From: Flagellimonas nanhaiensis
GTDB taxonomy: Bacteria; Bacteroidota; Bacteroidia; Flavobacteriales; Flavobacteriaceae
Reading direction: 5' to 3'
Length of the DNA: 64,000 bases
Assembly: GCF_003382275.1 (NCBI RefSeq)
Contig: NZ_QTJX01000001.1
Span: forward strand, 1,054,001 to 1,118,000
The position numbers and the translations under genes are program-made. The notes beneath the pieces were generated by a model that worked only from the letters and a program-made list of their open reading frames with translations, did no database searches and was not told where the DNA came from. Shown in pieces: positions 16,124 to 26,085 of this stretch; the first letter of the stretch is position 1; every line of letters starts with the position of its first letter.

Positions 16124-17074
16124 CTACTCTTTTACCAAACCTAGCTCAATCAACCTTTCGTGCAAATACTCACCAGCTGTTGTGTCCTCAAATCCTTTAG
16201 GGTTGTCCTTATCTATGCAGTTTTCAAGGCAATTGAGAGGCATTTCGCTAACCGGGTGCATAAAGAAGGGAATGGAGTACCGGGATGTTCCCCACAGCTC
16301 CCTCGGCGGATTCACTACCTGATGTATGGTGGATTTTAGTTTGTTGTTGGATAAACGAGAAAGCATATCACCAACATTGATCATCAGCTGATCTGGTTTG
16401 GCAATAGCATCAACCCATTCTCCTTCATGATTTTGTACCTGAAGTCCTTTTCCATGTGCGCCCATGAGCAGGGTAATCAAGTTGATGTCTCCATGAGCCG
16501 CCGCCCTAACTGCATTTTTGGGTTCCGTTGTTATTGGAGGATAGTGTATGGGGCGGAGAATGGAATTTCCATTTTTGATCCATTGGTCAAAATAGAGTTC
16601 ATCCAATCCCAAATGAAGGGCCAAGGCGCGTAAAACATATTTAGCGGTTTTTTCCAACATTTTATAGGTTTCTTTTCCAACAGTATTAAACCCTGGAAGC
16701 TCTCCCACTGAAACATTATCAGGATATTCGGCCTCAAGCTTCGGATTGTTGTCTACATACTGTCCAAAATGCCAGAATTCTTTTAGATCGCCTTCCTTTT
16801 TTCCTTTGGCATGTTCTTTCCCGAACGATGTGTAGCCCCGTTGACCGCCAATACCCTCGATCTCATATTTATCCTTAGTCTCTTGGGGTAATTGAAAGAA
16901 TTTTTTAATCTCCGAGTATAAGTTCTCAACGAGTTCATCAGAAAGGAAATGGCCACTGAGTGCCACAAAGCCTATATTTTCAAATGCCCCTCCAATTTCT
17001 TTAACAAATTTCTCTTTACGGGCCGGGTCTCCTGAGATAAAATCCTCTAGGTCTGCACTGGGAATTGAACTCAT
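16124..17074 (-). CDS. 2-oxoglutarate/Fe(II)-dependent dioxygenase (IPNS-like)
   Basis: A 316-residue enzyme of the isopenicillin N synthase-like family. The facial triad is His194-x-Asp196 (AAHGDINLITLL) and His251 (STIHQVVNP); 2-oxoglutarate is held by Arg265-x-Ser267 (RYSIPFF). The N-terminal cap (IPSADLEDFISG...GFVALSGH) is intact. The family hydroxylates or desaturates small molecules; the substrate here is unknown. It is followed after 1 bp by the SUI1-like gene. A 30-bp intergenic stretch separates it from a divergent start in the E1 gene region. Confidence 0.88.
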   Translation of the reverse strand: MSSIPSADLEDFISGDPARKEKFVKEIGGAFENIGFVALSGHFLSDELVENLYSEIKKFFQLPQETKDKYEIEGIGGQRGYTSFGKEHAKGKKEGDLKEFWHFGQYVDNNPKLEAEYPDNVSVGELPGFNTVGKETYKMLEKTAKYVLRALALHLGLDELYFDQWIKNGNSILRPIHYPPITTEPKNAVRAAAHGDINLITLLMGAHGKGLQVQNHEGEWVDAIAKPDQLMINVGDMLSRLSNNKLKSTIHQVVNPPRELWGTSRYSIPFFMHPVSEMPLNCLENCIDKDNPKGFEDTTAGEYLHERLIELGLVKE

Positions 17075-17185
17075 GATTTTAGTTTTTGTTTACTGCCAAA
17101 AGTAATGAATTATGCTAAACCTTTGCAGATTTTGGAATGCCATGGAAGTCATTTTTACTACTTTTACCCATCGAATTTTGAAGAT

Positions 17186-19162
17186 ATGAGATACCACATT
17201 GGTAATTTGGACCAACACCAATTGATTAACCTTTACAGGGGGATGTTAAAGCCCAGAATGATAGAGGAAAAAATGTTGATTCTGCTTCGGCAGGGGAAAA
17301 TTTCCAAGTGGTTCAGTGGAATTGGTCAGGAAGCTATTGCCGTTGGTGTTTCAAATGCACTTAAGGAGAGCGAGTATATATTGCCCATGCACAGAAACCT
17401 GGGGGTGTTTACTTCTAGAAATGTCCCTCTGGATAGGCTCTTTTCGCAGTGGCAGGGTAAAATGAATGGGTTTACCCAAGGTAGGGACCGTAGTTTTCAT
17501 TTTGGGACCCAGGACTATAAAATCGTGGGAATGATTTCCCATTTAGGTCCTCAATTGGGTGTTGCTGATGGTATTGCCCTTGCGGATATCTTACGAAGAA
17601 ACAAACGAGTGACAGCTGTTTTTACAGGAGAAGGGGCGACCAGCGAAGGAGATTTTCATGAAGCATTGAACGTTGCTTCTGTTTGGAATCTCCCAGTGCT
17701 TTTTTGTATTGAGAACAACGGATATGGGCTTTCAACCCCGACTAATGAGCAGTTTAATTGTGAACATTTGGCAGATCGCGCCAAAGGATATGGTATAGAA
17801 TCCAGAATTATTGATGGCAACAATATCTTGGAGGTCTTCACCAAAGTAGATGAGTTGGCCAAAGCTATACGGAAAAGGCCAAGACCTGTACTTTTGGAAT
17901 TTAAGACTTTCCGAATGCGAGGACACGAGGAGGCCAGTGGTACCAAGTATGTTCCTGAAAAATTAATGAAAAACTGGGCTAAAAAAGATCCTATTTCAAA
18001 TTACGAAGCCTTCTTGTTGGAAGAAGGTGTAATTGCACAAGAAGAGATTGATCAATTTAAGGCCGAAATCACTGAAGAAATAAATCAAAACCTAAAAAAA
18101 GCTTTTGATGAACCTACTGTTTCTTTTAATGAAAGCAAAGAATTAGAAGAAGTATACCAAGATATTGATTACGAAGAAGTTATTCCGAATGAAAACTCGG
18201 AAAATATTAGATTTGTAGATGCCATTTCCCAAGGATTGGAGCAGTCCATGGAGCGTCATAACGAATTGATCATTATGGGTCAGGATATTGCCGAATATGG
18301 TGGGGTTTTCAAGATTACCGAAGGTTTTACTTCAAAATTTGGCAAGCGAAGAGTACGGAATACACCCATTTGCGAGTCGGCCATAGTTTCAGCAGCTATG
18401 GGACTGTCCATAAATGGAATGAAAGCAGTTATGGAAATGCAATTTGCCGACTTTGTGAGCTCTGGTTTCAATCCTATCGTCAACTATTTGGCAAAAGTCC
18501 ACTACCGTTGGGGGCAAAATGCAGATGTGGTTGTAAGAATGCCCTGTGGGGGTGGAGTAGGTGCCGGACCTTTTCATTCCCAGACCAACGAGGCATGGTT
18601 TACCAAGACACCCGGATTAAAAGTGGTATACCCTGCCTTTCCTTCCGATGCCAAAGGGCTATTGAATACCGCCATAAATGACCCGAACCCAGTGTTGTTC
18701 TTTGAACATAAAGGGTTATATCGCAGTGTGTATGGAGATGTACCCACCGACTATTATACTTTACCCTTAGGAAAGGCAAACTTGCTGGAAGAAGGTGAAG
18801 GAGTTTCGGTGGTAACCTATGGTGCAGCGGTGCATTGGGCTATAGAAACTTTGAAAAAACACCCGGAAATTGATGCAGATGTTATAGATTTGCGTACACT
18901 TCAACCTCTAGATATAGAAGCCGTTTATGCTTCAGTGAAGAAAACGGGCAAGCTTATCATTTTACAAGAAGATACATTGTTTGGTGGAATAGCCAGTGAT
19001 ATTTCCGCAATGGTCATGGAAAACTGTTTTGAGTACCTGGATGCCCCGATAAAAAGAGTGGGAAGCCTGGAAACTCCGGTGCCATTTGCCAGAGAATTGG
19101 AAAAGAATTATCTGCCACAACAACGTTTTGAAAATGCCCTGTTGGAACTAGTGGCATACTAA
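17186..19162 (+). CDS. 2-oxo-acid dehydrogenase E1, fused alpha and beta chains
   Basis: About 658 residues. The first half is an E1-alpha chain with thiamine-diphosphate motif GEGATSEGDFHEALN...CIENN and the RMRGHEEASG loop. The second half is an E1-beta chain (FVDAISQGLEQSMERHNELIIMGQDIAEYGG, then FADFVSSGFNPIVN). Such fusions are normal in Bacteroidota and act as the decarboxylase of branched-chain or related 2-oxo-acid complexes with E2/E3 encoded elsewhere. The frame is open from 17105, but I prefer the ATG at 17186 (MRYHIGNLDQHQLINLYRGM) because it fits the alpha-chain start and the extra 27 residues look non-conserved. Confidence 0.9.
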   Translation: MRYHIGNLDQHQLINLYRGMLKPRMIEEKMLILLRQGKISKWFSGIGQEAIAVGVSNALKESEYILPMHRNLGVFTSRNVPLDRLFSQWQGKMNGFTQGRDRSFHFGTQDYKIVGMISHLGPQLGVADGIALADILRRNKRVTAVFTGEGATSEGDFHEALNVASVWNLPVLFCIENNGYGLSTPTNEQFNCEHLADRAKGYGIESRIIDGNNILEVFTKVDELAKAIRKRPRPVLLEFKTFRMRGHEEASGTKYVPEKLMKNWAKKDPISNYEAFLLEEGVIAQEEIDQFKAEITEEINQNLKKAFDEPTVSFNESKELEEVYQDIDYEEVIPNENSENIRFVDAISQGLEQSMERHNELIIMGQDIAEYGGVFKITEGFTSKFGKRRVRNTPICESAIVSAAMGLSINGMKAVMEMQFADFVSSGFNPIVNYLAKVHYRWGQNADVVVRMPCGGGVGAGPFHSQTNEAWFTKTPGLKVVYPAFPSDAKGLLNTAINDPNPVLFFEHKGLYRSVYGDVPTDYYTLPLGKANLLEEGEGVSVVTYGAAVHWAIETLKKHPEIDADVIDLRTLQPLDIEAVYASVKKTGKLIILQEDTLFGGIASDISAMVMENCFEYLDAPIKRVGSLETPVPFARELEKNYLPQQRFENALLELVAY

Positions 19163-19247
19163 TTTGAGACTTTAACATTTTTTAACATGACCTCGGGGTC
19201 CAAAAAGTGTCTCATACGTATATATAAAGATCTAAATACCAATTCTT

Positions 19248-19733
19248 ATGATGAAACAAGCATTCTTATTTGTTGCATTGGCGGGGCTGCTGCTCACGTC
19301 GTGCTCGGTTTCCAAATCTGCTAGAGATCAGAGGAACCTTTTTAGCGGTTCTTGGACGCTTGACAATATTTCCTATGAAAACAACACAGGAAATTTTAAA
19401 TCGGTAATCTTCAATGACGCAGAAGATATTTGCTTTGAAGGAAGCGACTGGTTCTTCAGGGACAACAACAGCACGGGAAGATATACCATTTCACAAAGTA
19501 CATTTTGCCAAGGTGGTGATCGTTTTTTCAGATGGTCAGTAGTAGAGCCACAACAGAATTATAGCAGCCAGCTACAATTCAAATTTATTGATGAAAAAAG
19601 AAAGGATATCTCTGGAGGGGTAGGCTATCGCTTGAATATTGCTAGCATTTCGGCACAGGCCATGACCCTTAAATCCCATGTTTCCGTAGATGGTGAACCG
19701 GTAACCATAGTTTATGAATTCACAAAAAAATAA
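19248..19733 (+). CDS. Lipocalin-like lipoprotein
   Basis: A 161-residue lipoprotein: hydrophobic signal ending LLLTSC with Cys19, then a beta-rich domain opening with LFSGSWTLDNISYE. The G-x-W motif followed by a strand pattern is typical of bacterial lipocalin-like proteins (ligand or lipid binding at the outer membrane). It ends 4 bp before the ATG of the OmpA-family lipoprotein, suggesting a two-gene envelope operon. Confidence 0.8.
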   Translation: MMKQAFLFVALAGLLLTSCSVSKSARDQRNLFSGSWTLDNISYENNTGNFKSVIFNDAEDICFEGSDWFFRDNNSTGRYTISQSTFCQGGDRFFRWSVVEPQQNYSSQLQFKFIDEKRKDISGGVGYRLNIASISAQAMTLKSHVSVDGEPVTIVYEFTKK

Positions 19734-19737
19734 CCAC

Positions 19738-20430
19738 ATGAGAAGTATAGTATTGAAAAGCGCAGCCATTGTATTGACATTCGGACTGATTGTAGGCTGT
19801 GATGCAACAAGAAATGCAAATAACACCCAAAAAGGAGCTGTGATCGGTGCTGCCGGTGGAGCGGTAATAGGAGGAGTAATAGGAAATAATGTAGGAAAGG
19901 GAAATACTGCTTTGGGAGCTATTATTGGAGCTGTTGTTGGTGGTGCGGCCGGAGGCTATATCGGTAACCGAATGGATAGACAAGCAGAGCGAATTGAAGA
20001 GGAAATCCCTGGTGCAGAAGTAAAAAGAGTGGGAGAGGGAATCAACGTTACCTTCAATGAAGAAGCAGGGGTTTATTTTGATACCAACAAATCTGACGTT
20101 AAAGGAACTTCAGCTGCAACTTTGGATAAGTTGGCAGGTATCTTCAAAGAATACCCAAAATCCAATATTTTGGTAGAAGGACATACTGATAGTGCCGGAA
20201 GCGATGAATACAATTGGAAACTATCCCAACAAAGAGCAGAGTCAGTAACAAGTTATTTAATTGCAAAAGGAATTTCCAGCGGTAGGTTTACTACAAAATG
20301 GTACGGGGAGACCCAGCCACGTGAAAGCAATGAAACTTCCGAAGGCAAGGCTAAAAATAGACGTGTTGAATTGGCGATTGTTGCCAGTGATGAACTTAAG
20401 GAAGAAGCCTACCAAAAAACCAAAGGGTAG
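19738..20430 (+). CDS. OmpA-family lipoprotein with glycine-zipper domain
   Basis: About 230 residues from the ATG at 19738; an open frame reaching 19714 only overlaps the previous gene. The lipoprotein signal ends LIVGC. A glycine zipper (GAVIGAAGGAVIGGVIGNN and GAIIGAVVGGAAGGYIG) inserts in a membrane, followed by a peptidoglycan-binding OmpA domain (VYFDTNKSDVKGTSA, VEGHTDSAGSDEYNWKLSQQRAESV, KAKNRRVELAI). The role is outer-membrane to peptidoglycan linkage, YiaD-like. A terminator follows at once. Confidence 0.92.
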   Translation: MRSIVLKSAAIVLTFGLIVGCDATRNANNTQKGAVIGAAGGAVIGGVIGNNVGKGNTALGAIIGAVVGGAAGGYIGNRMDRQAERIEEEIPGAEVKRVGEGINVTFNEEAGVYFDTNKSDVKGTSAATLDKLAGIFKEYPKSNILVEGHTDSAGSDEYNWKLSQQRAESVTSYLIAKGISSGRFTTKWYGETQPRESNETSEGKAKNRRVELAIVASDELKEEAYQKTKG

Positions 20431-20451
20431 ATTTTTCAATTCCAATAAAAT

Positions 20452-20480
20452 AAGCTCGATGGATTCATCGGGCTTTTTTT
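20452..20480 (+). terminator. Intrinsic terminator after OmpA-family gene
   Basis: A 10-bp stem AAGCTCGATG/CATCGGGCTT (one G-T pair), loop GATT, then a T run. It ends the lipocalin/OmpA unit. Confidence 0.88.
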
Positions 20481-20608
20481 GTACCTGACATGCTGTAGAG
20501 AACCACAAAATGTTAATTAACAAAAAAATGAAGTTTCTTTATGTCAAAGAATGTAGGATAAGTAGTAATTTGAGATAAGTTGAAAAATTTGAATGCCTGT
20601 CTACTAAT

Positions 20609-20932
20609 TTGGAAAATACAATTGACCATAGCGATTTAAAAATTCAGGAGTTATTGATTCGTTTGGAACGATGCAACCACATTGTACCGCGACTCAATAA
20701 AAGGCTCAATTCCTATACGTGCGAACCTAAGAATCCAAACCATTTTGAGAAGCTCTATGGGCTAAAACAAGATTTTAGAGCATTTGCACGCGAACAAAAT
20801 CGAATTATGGAACTCGCAAAACAAAAGGGAGAAGTCAATTTTTCAAAGCACGACATTCAGTTGCACTTAGACCGGTTCAAGGAACTCCAACGAGAAATAG
20901 CAGCGTATTTGCTGACCATGGAACAAACATAA
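20609..20932 (+). CDS. Small helical hypothetical protein (TTG start)
   Basis: A 107-residue, all-helical, charged protein (IQELLIRLERCNHIVPRLNKRLN, then FEKLYGLKQDFRAFAREQNRIMELAKQKGEVNF). No ATG exists in frame near the beginning; the first usable start is TTG at 20609. No family is recognised. The regular heptad-like spacing suggests a small coiled coil. Confidence 0.55.
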   Translation: MENTIDHSDLKIQELLIRLERCNHIVPRLNKRLNSYTCEPKNPNHFEKLYGLKQDFRAFAREQNRIMELAKQKGEVNFSKHDIQLHLDRFKELQREIAAYLLTMEQT

Positions 20933-21004
20933 TAAGGTTCCAGTCTTATCTATTTTTTACTCTGGTAAACATCCGTAATATTGCAGGACAATAAATTTGT
21001 CCAA

Positions 21005-21922
21005 ATGGGAAAGTCCTCAAACTCCGCACTGGTAATTCTTGCCTTCTTTGCCATTTATGTAATATGGGGGTCTACGTACCTCCTCAATAAAATTGCAGTT
21101 TTTGAACTACCTCCGTTCATGCTTGCCTCATTTAGGTTTGTTACTGCGGGTGCTCTCATTTTTGCCTGGGCGAAGCTTATGAAAATCCCCATTGCCATTT
21201 CTAGAAGACAATTGAGAAACACCATTTTGGCAGGATTCCTCTTTTTGAGTTTAGGAAATGGTCTGGCGGTTTGGGCACTCAAATATGTGGACAGTGGTTT
21301 TGCTGCTCTTGAAATTTCTGCACAACCCTTGATCATTCTTCTAATGATGCGCATACTTCAGGGAAAAAAGATTCAGCCTATGTCTGTCATAGGAGTAATA
21401 TTGGGCTTCATTGGAATTTATCTCTTAGTTAGCCAAAAACAGATTGTCACCAAAGAAGGTACCATGGTAGGCATTGCAATGATCTTTGCCTGTATGCTGA
21501 GCTGGGGCTATGCCAGCATTTTTGTTTCCAAGGCAGACCTGCCTACCAATTATTTTGTGAACACCGGTTATCAGATGTTCACGGGTGGGTTGATTCTGGC
21601 ACTAATGAGCGTCGGTTTTGGCGAAACCTGGTCGGTTCCATGGGTTTGGAGCGGAAAGGTTCAGTTGGTGATGGTGCTTTTGGTGCTCTTTGGCAGTATT
21701 GTGGCTTTCACTTCTTTCAATTATCTGCTCAAGGCAGTATCTCCAGAAAAGGTGGCCACTTCTACCTATGTCAATCCTATTGTAGCACTGATTCTTGGAT
21801 GGTATTTCTTGGATGAACGCATTACCGCTCAATCTATAGTGGCAGCGGTTATTCTTTTAACAGGGGTTTATTTTATCAACACCAAAAAGACCCTTGCCCT
21901 ATTTGAGCGTTTCAAAAGATAA
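21005..21922 (+). CDS. EamA-family (DMT) transporter
   Basis: About 305 residues with ten predicted helices in two EamA repeats: FFAIYVIWGSTYLLNK at the start of the first and ACMLSWGYASIFVSK in the second. These are drug/metabolite exporters of the inner membrane. The ATG at 21005 is preferred to the upstream TTG at 20981. Its stop lies 2 bp from the end of the converging Crp-type regulator. The substrate is unknown. Confidence 0.88.
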   Translation: MGKSSNSALVILAFFAIYVIWGSTYLLNKIAVFELPPFMLASFRFVTAGALIFAWAKLMKIPIAISRRQLRNTILAGFLFLSLGNGLAVWALKYVDSGFAALEISAQPLIILLMMRILQGKKIQPMSVIGVILGFIGIYLLVSQKQIVTKEGTMVGIAMIFACMLSWGYASIFVSKADLPTNYFVNTGYQMFTGGLILALMSVGFGETWSVPWVWSGKVQLVMVLLVLFGSIVAFTSFNYLLKAVSPEKVATSTYVNPIVALILGWYFLDERITAQSIVAAVILLTGVYFINTKKTLALFERFKR

Positions 21923-21924
21923 CG

Positions 21925-22494
21925 TTACCCTGATTTTTCATTCAGCTCTTTTAGCGCTCTGTTGAGGCTTCGGGTTGTTACCCCAATATAATTGGCAATA
22001 TCTTTTTTTGAAATTACGTCGGTAAGTTCTGGAAACAGTTGTTTTAAGCGTAGAATGTTGTTTTCAATGGGATACGAATGTTGATAGGAATGTCGTGGAG
22101 CTTTGTACCGAATTTTATCCGCCAGGGCTTTCATGATCAATCTGTTGAATTCCATATCCTCTTTTAATAGTACATTGAAAGATTTATGAGATAGCGAGTA
22201 CGTTTTTAGCGGGGTTATGGTTTCCACCGAACAAATAGTGAGCTTATTATTGAAGACTTCCAATTCACCAAACTCCATTCCGGCACCTAAAAACTCCTGG
22301 ATAAAATCTTTTCCATTCTCATCGGTAATGTAACATTTGGCAATTCCTTCCCTAATCACATAAACATTATGGTACCGATGGTCCTGTTCAATTATTAATT
22401 GCTTTGCCCTAAATTCTTCTTCCCGTATGTCATGGACACCCCTTTCAAAGAGTTTATCCATGTAGGCTGTCAATTCCGGATTAGATCTAATCAT
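21925..22494 (-). CDS. Crp/Fnr-family transcriptional regulator
   Basis: A 189-residue protein with an N-terminal cyclic-nucleotide-binding beta roll (IIEQDHRYHNVYVIREGIAKCYI, FLGAGMEFGELEVF) and a C-terminal winged helix (VISKKDIANYIGVTTRSLNRALKELNE). There is no Cys cluster, so it is not an Fe-S FNR. It is divergent from the MFS gene at 22619 and may control it or the EamA exporter (inference from position). Confidence 0.87.
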   Translation of the reverse strand: MIRSNPELTAYMDKLFERGVHDIREEEFRAKQLIIEQDHRYHNVYVIREGIAKCYITDENGKDFIQEFLGAGMEFGELEVFNNKLTICSVETITPLKTYSLSHKSFNVLLKEDMEFNRLIMKALADKIRYKAPRHSYQHSYPIENNILRLKQLFPELTDVISKKDIANYIGVTTRSLNRALKELNEKSG

Positions 22495-22618
22495 TTTTGG
22501 GTCAATGGGACAAATGTCCTTTTAAGTGAAACAGAGAACCAATTTCTTTGGCTTAAAGTTACAAATAGCAGTTTTGGGTACAATCATAAAGAATAGGAAA
22601 TCATGGACAGGGCAACGA

Positions 22619-23767
22619 ATGTATACGCCCAAGTTTATTCAAATTTGCTTGGGGTCGCTCTTTTTTTCGGCAAGTTTCAATATGTTGATTCCCGAATTGC
22701 CATCATATTTAAGCAGTTTGGGTGGGGCAAAATATATTGGGCTGATCATTGCACTGTTCACCTTTACCGCTGGAATTTCCAGACCGTTTAGCGGAAGATT
22801 GACCGACACCATTGGAAGAAGGCCCGTAATGCTGTTTGGCGCAATGGTCTGTTTGATCTGCGGATTCTTTTATCCTATCATGAACACGGTATTCGGTTTT
22901 CTTTTACTTCGATTATTCCATGGTTTCTCCACAGGATTTACCCCAACAGCGGCTTCAACTTTTGTTTCCGATGTGGTGCCGCAAGAAAGGTTGGGGGAGG
23001 CTATGGGCATTCATGGAATTGCTTTTGGTACCGGAATGGCCCTAGGACCTGCACTCGGTAGTCTGATCAAACTCCATTTTTCATATTCAATATTGTTCTA
23101 TAGCTCGTCTGCAATGGCTTTAATTGCTTTGGTGTTGATTGTAAACCTCAAAGAAACCTTGGATGCTGTTGCGCCATTTACATGGAAGGCTTTACGGATA
23201 TCTAGAAAAGAAATCATAGCTAAAGAAGCTTTTCCTGCTGCAATCATCAACTTTCTTGCCTACATAAGTTTTGGAGTAATACTGACACTCATACCTGATT
23301 GGACCGAAGCCGTTGGATTTGAAAACAAGGGAACATTCTTTATTGTCTTTACCATTTTTTCCTTACTCGTTCGTATTGTGGCGGGAAGATTTTCAGACCG
23401 GTATGGAAGGACGAAGGTGATACTGATCGGATTGTTGCTATTGGTAATTGCACTGTTTTACTTGGGTCAATTCCAAAGTGAATCAGGATTTCTTGTTGGT
23501 GCAGGGTTGTATGGCCTGGCCATGGGAGTGGTAACCCCGGCTATACATGCATGGACCATAGATTTAAGTGCACCGGGCAAAAAAGGAAATGCCATGGCAA
23601 CCATGTACATTGCTTTGGAAGTAGGAATTGGATTGGGAGCCCTTATCTCTGGATGGTATTACCAAGGAGCTGTTCCAAGAATACCAAATACGTTTTATTG
23701 CTGCGCGGGCTTTGCCCTACTGGGTGCAGTTTATATCATAACAAGACAAAAAAAGCCGTCTAATTAG
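22619..23767 (+). CDS. MFS transporter
   Basis: About 382 residues with twelve predicted helices and the MFS loop motif GRLTDTIGRRPVM between helices 2 and 3, repeated as GRFSDRYGRTKVI in the second half. I start it at the ATG 22619 (MYTPKFIQICLGSLFFSASFN); upstream codons back to 22526 encode a polar stretch that does not fit. It is likely a proton-driven exporter. Its stop overlaps the end of the converging DUF5916 gene by 4 bp. Confidence 0.88.
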   Translation: MYTPKFIQICLGSLFFSASFNMLIPELPSYLSSLGGAKYIGLIIALFTFTAGISRPFSGRLTDTIGRRPVMLFGAMVCLICGFFYPIMNTVFGFLLLRLFHGFSTGFTPTAASTFVSDVVPQERLGEAMGIHGIAFGTGMALGPALGSLIKLHFSYSILFYSSSAMALIALVLIVNLKETLDAVAPFTWKALRISRKEIIAKEAFPAAIINFLAYISFGVILTLIPDWTEAVGFENKGTFFIVFTIFSLLVRIVAGRFSDRYGRTKVILIGLLLLVIALFYLGQFQSESGFLVGAGLYGLAMGVVTPAIHAWTIDLSAPGKKGNAMATMYIALEVGIGLGALISGWYYQGAVPRIPNTFYCCAGFALLGAVYIITRQKKPSN

Positions 23768-25989
23768 TTCAATAAATCAAAACGATGCGTGTATTTAATG
23801 GTCAATACCTGGTTATCAATACCATCAATAAGGTCATCGTCCTTAACCACGTTAAAAACTACAAACAGGCCGGTATTTGCATTCTGTAACCAACCAAAAC
23901 GTGCATTTACAGATGTAACATTTGAAATGTTATTTCTTTGGATGAGACTTTGCAGAAATATTCTTGGAGTAAAGGAGTAGGAGAGACGTAGTCCACCTAC
24001 CAAGGCTGTTAAATTTCCAGTGTCCAACTGAATGTCACTATGCCTAAAAGTCAAGGAACTATTGAATCGATCGCCAATTCTATACCTGGCAGTTCCACTA
24101 TTTGAGATTTGATGCCCATTAAAGTAGCCTCCAATAATGGTTCTGGTATCAAAGGAAAATGCTGTGTTGGGATTGGTGATAATGATAAGTTGAAGTTCCT
24201 CATTTTTATAGTTGCCCATCGGTACCGTAACATCAGATATGTTAAAATCCTCAACTACACGTTCCGTGGTAAAGTTGATTCCGGTGTGTACCTCGAACCC
24301 GCTTTTAAATTCCCAGTGATTGTCCACATGCAGAAAACCTGTAATCAACTGATCATCAAAATTCCAATATCCTCTATACGATACATGGGGGCGGATTTCC
24401 AAAAGTTTCCCCGCATTTTGGAATCGGTGTGCTTTAAGTACTAAAAACTCTGGTTTTCGGAAAGCTGTTCTTTGCAAGAAACCAACTTCTGGATTGAATC
24501 CTTCACCAACTTCGGTATAACCAGCTCTAAGATCCCAGCCGTCCCAGTTATAGTTACCCAAAATTTTGAAAGCATGATCATTGTCTTCAATTCCAGGGGT
24601 AACACTCTTAGCCACAAATCCATTGATTTCTGCTTTGTTGCCAATTCCCCATTTTCCATCCATGGCAAACACCCTGTTGTAATCATCATCTGTATCACCC
24701 AGTCCGGCCCTGTTGATAAAGATTCCGCCTAGAGAGGAGCGGGTACCCTGAAAATCATGGTTTACCCGGGCTACGGTGAAATTGTTCTTTTCAATGTCCG
24801 CATCAACTACATCATCCGTGAACATGCTCAAGAAACCAACATTGGTCTGCCCAACTTTACCAGAAAGACGAGCTCCACCAATGATTGGAACCAAATCACC
24901 TTCATCCCCAATACCAATTCGCCTACTAAAGAACAAGTCAACTTCGCCAGGACTACCCACGCCAAATTGCCCTGCATTTTCAAGGAAGAAGGCTCTTTTT
25001 TCAGGAAAAAACAGATTAAATCTGTCCAAATTCACCTGTTGATCATCCACCTCAACCTGGGCAAAATCTGTATTATACGTTAAATCAAGTGTCAAACTTG
25101 GGGTAATACTATACTTGATATCGGCTCCTGCATCAAAATCTGTATCCGTTTCATTGGGTGATACCGATTTATCATTCACATGTTGCCCCAACACATAAGG
25201 AATAAGTTTAAGGTTGCCTGGATTTTTCAGGTTTAGACCATTTAGTTTTCCTGCTAGGGACAGCCTCTTCATGTCAAAACCTAACGGCAAGGAAGTCCAA
25301 TAAGCAATTTCAGTGTTCTTACTGATGTTTCTTCTAAAGTTCAAACCCCATGTTCGGTTCTTTCCAGAGGCAAAACGCAATGATCTAAAGGGAATGGCAA
25401 ATTCTGCACTCCAGCCATATTCACCAATTTGCGACTGCACTTGCCAAGTGGCATCCCAGTTAATGTTGGTTCCACCAATTACACCACCTTGTTGCCTGTT
25501 TGCATTGAAGTTTCCCTTTCCTTCATTGTCAATCTGGGCATCATATTCCATACCCTGGGCATTGGTACCAAATAGGAAACCGTTTTGTTGATCATGATAG
25601 GTGTCAATAATAAAAAGAAAGCTGTCCTCGTCGTTAAGGTCAGCATCACGCCGTGAATCCGAGACCACAATTTTTGAAGGGTCGTTGTCATAGCAGACCA
25701 CGGAAACATAAAAAGTGGTTTGCGAGTATGCAATCCGAACTTCGGTTTTTTCAGAAACAGCAGCGCCGAAGTTTGGACGCAGCTGTATCAAATCAGTGAT
25801 GGCAGGGATTTTCTGCCATACGGGGTCATTTATAATCTCTCCATCAATTTCTGGATCTTGATCTATGACCGTAGCGTAATATTCTGGTCTGTCGGTTGTG
25901 GGAGTTTGTGGATTTTCTTGTTGAGCTTGAAGGATGTAAATACTGAACGTGACGAAAAGAAAAAGAACTTTTCTTACGAGGTTTTTCAT
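23764..25989 (-). CDS. DUF5916 outer-membrane protein with CBM9-like N-terminus
   Basis: A 741-residue exported protein: signal peptide (about 1-22), a family-9 carbohydrate-binding-like domain near the N-terminus (QDPEIDGEIINDPVWQKIP, then RIAYSQTTFYVSVVCYD), followed by a long beta-rich DUF5916 region (FFPEKRAFFLENAGQFGVG, RRIGIGDEGDLVPIIGGARLSGKVG) ending with alternating aromatic strands and a C-terminal KYTHRFDLLN. It is probably an outer-membrane barrel; the substrate is not known. Typical length for the family. Confidence 0.88.
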   Translation of the reverse strand: MKNLVRKVLFLFVTFSIYILQAQQENPQTPTTDRPEYYATVIDQDPEIDGEIINDPVWQKIPAITDLIQLRPNFGAAVSEKTEVRIAYSQTTFYVSVVCYDNDPSKIVVSDSRRDADLNDEDSFLFIIDTYHDQQNGFLFGTNAQGMEYDAQIDNEGKGNFNANRQQGGVIGGTNINWDATWQVQSQIGEYGWSAEFAIPFRSLRFASGKNRTWGLNFRRNISKNTEIAYWTSLPLGFDMKRLSLAGKLNGLNLKNPGNLKLIPYVLGQHVNDKSVSPNETDTDFDAGADIKYSITPSLTLDLTYNTDFAQVEVDDQQVNLDRFNLFFPEKRAFFLENAGQFGVGSPGEVDLFFSRRIGIGDEGDLVPIIGGARLSGKVGQTNVGFLSMFTDDVVDADIEKNNFTVARVNHDFQGTRSSLGGIFINRAGLGDTDDDYNRVFAMDGKWGIGNKAEINGFVAKSVTPGIEDNDHAFKILGNYNWDGWDLRAGYTEVGEGFNPEVGFLQRTAFRKPEFLVLKAHRFQNAGKLLEIRPHVSYRGYWNFDDQLITGFLHVDNHWEFKSGFEVHTGINFTTERVVEDFNISDVTVPMGNYKNEELQLIIITNPNTAFSFDTRTIIGGYFNGHQISNSGTARYRIGDRFNSSLTFRHSDIQLDTGNLTALVGGLRLSYSFTPRIFLQSLIQRNNISNVTSVNARFGWLQNANTGLFVVFNVVKDDDLIDGIDNQVLTIKYTHRFDLLN

Positions 25990-26085
25990 AAAGTTTGGTC
26001 TGATTCGGTGTTAAATATAATGCTTAAATCGGAAATGATGCGTAACTTAAGTAACTGGAATAATAGCCTTTTAACCCGATAGGAA

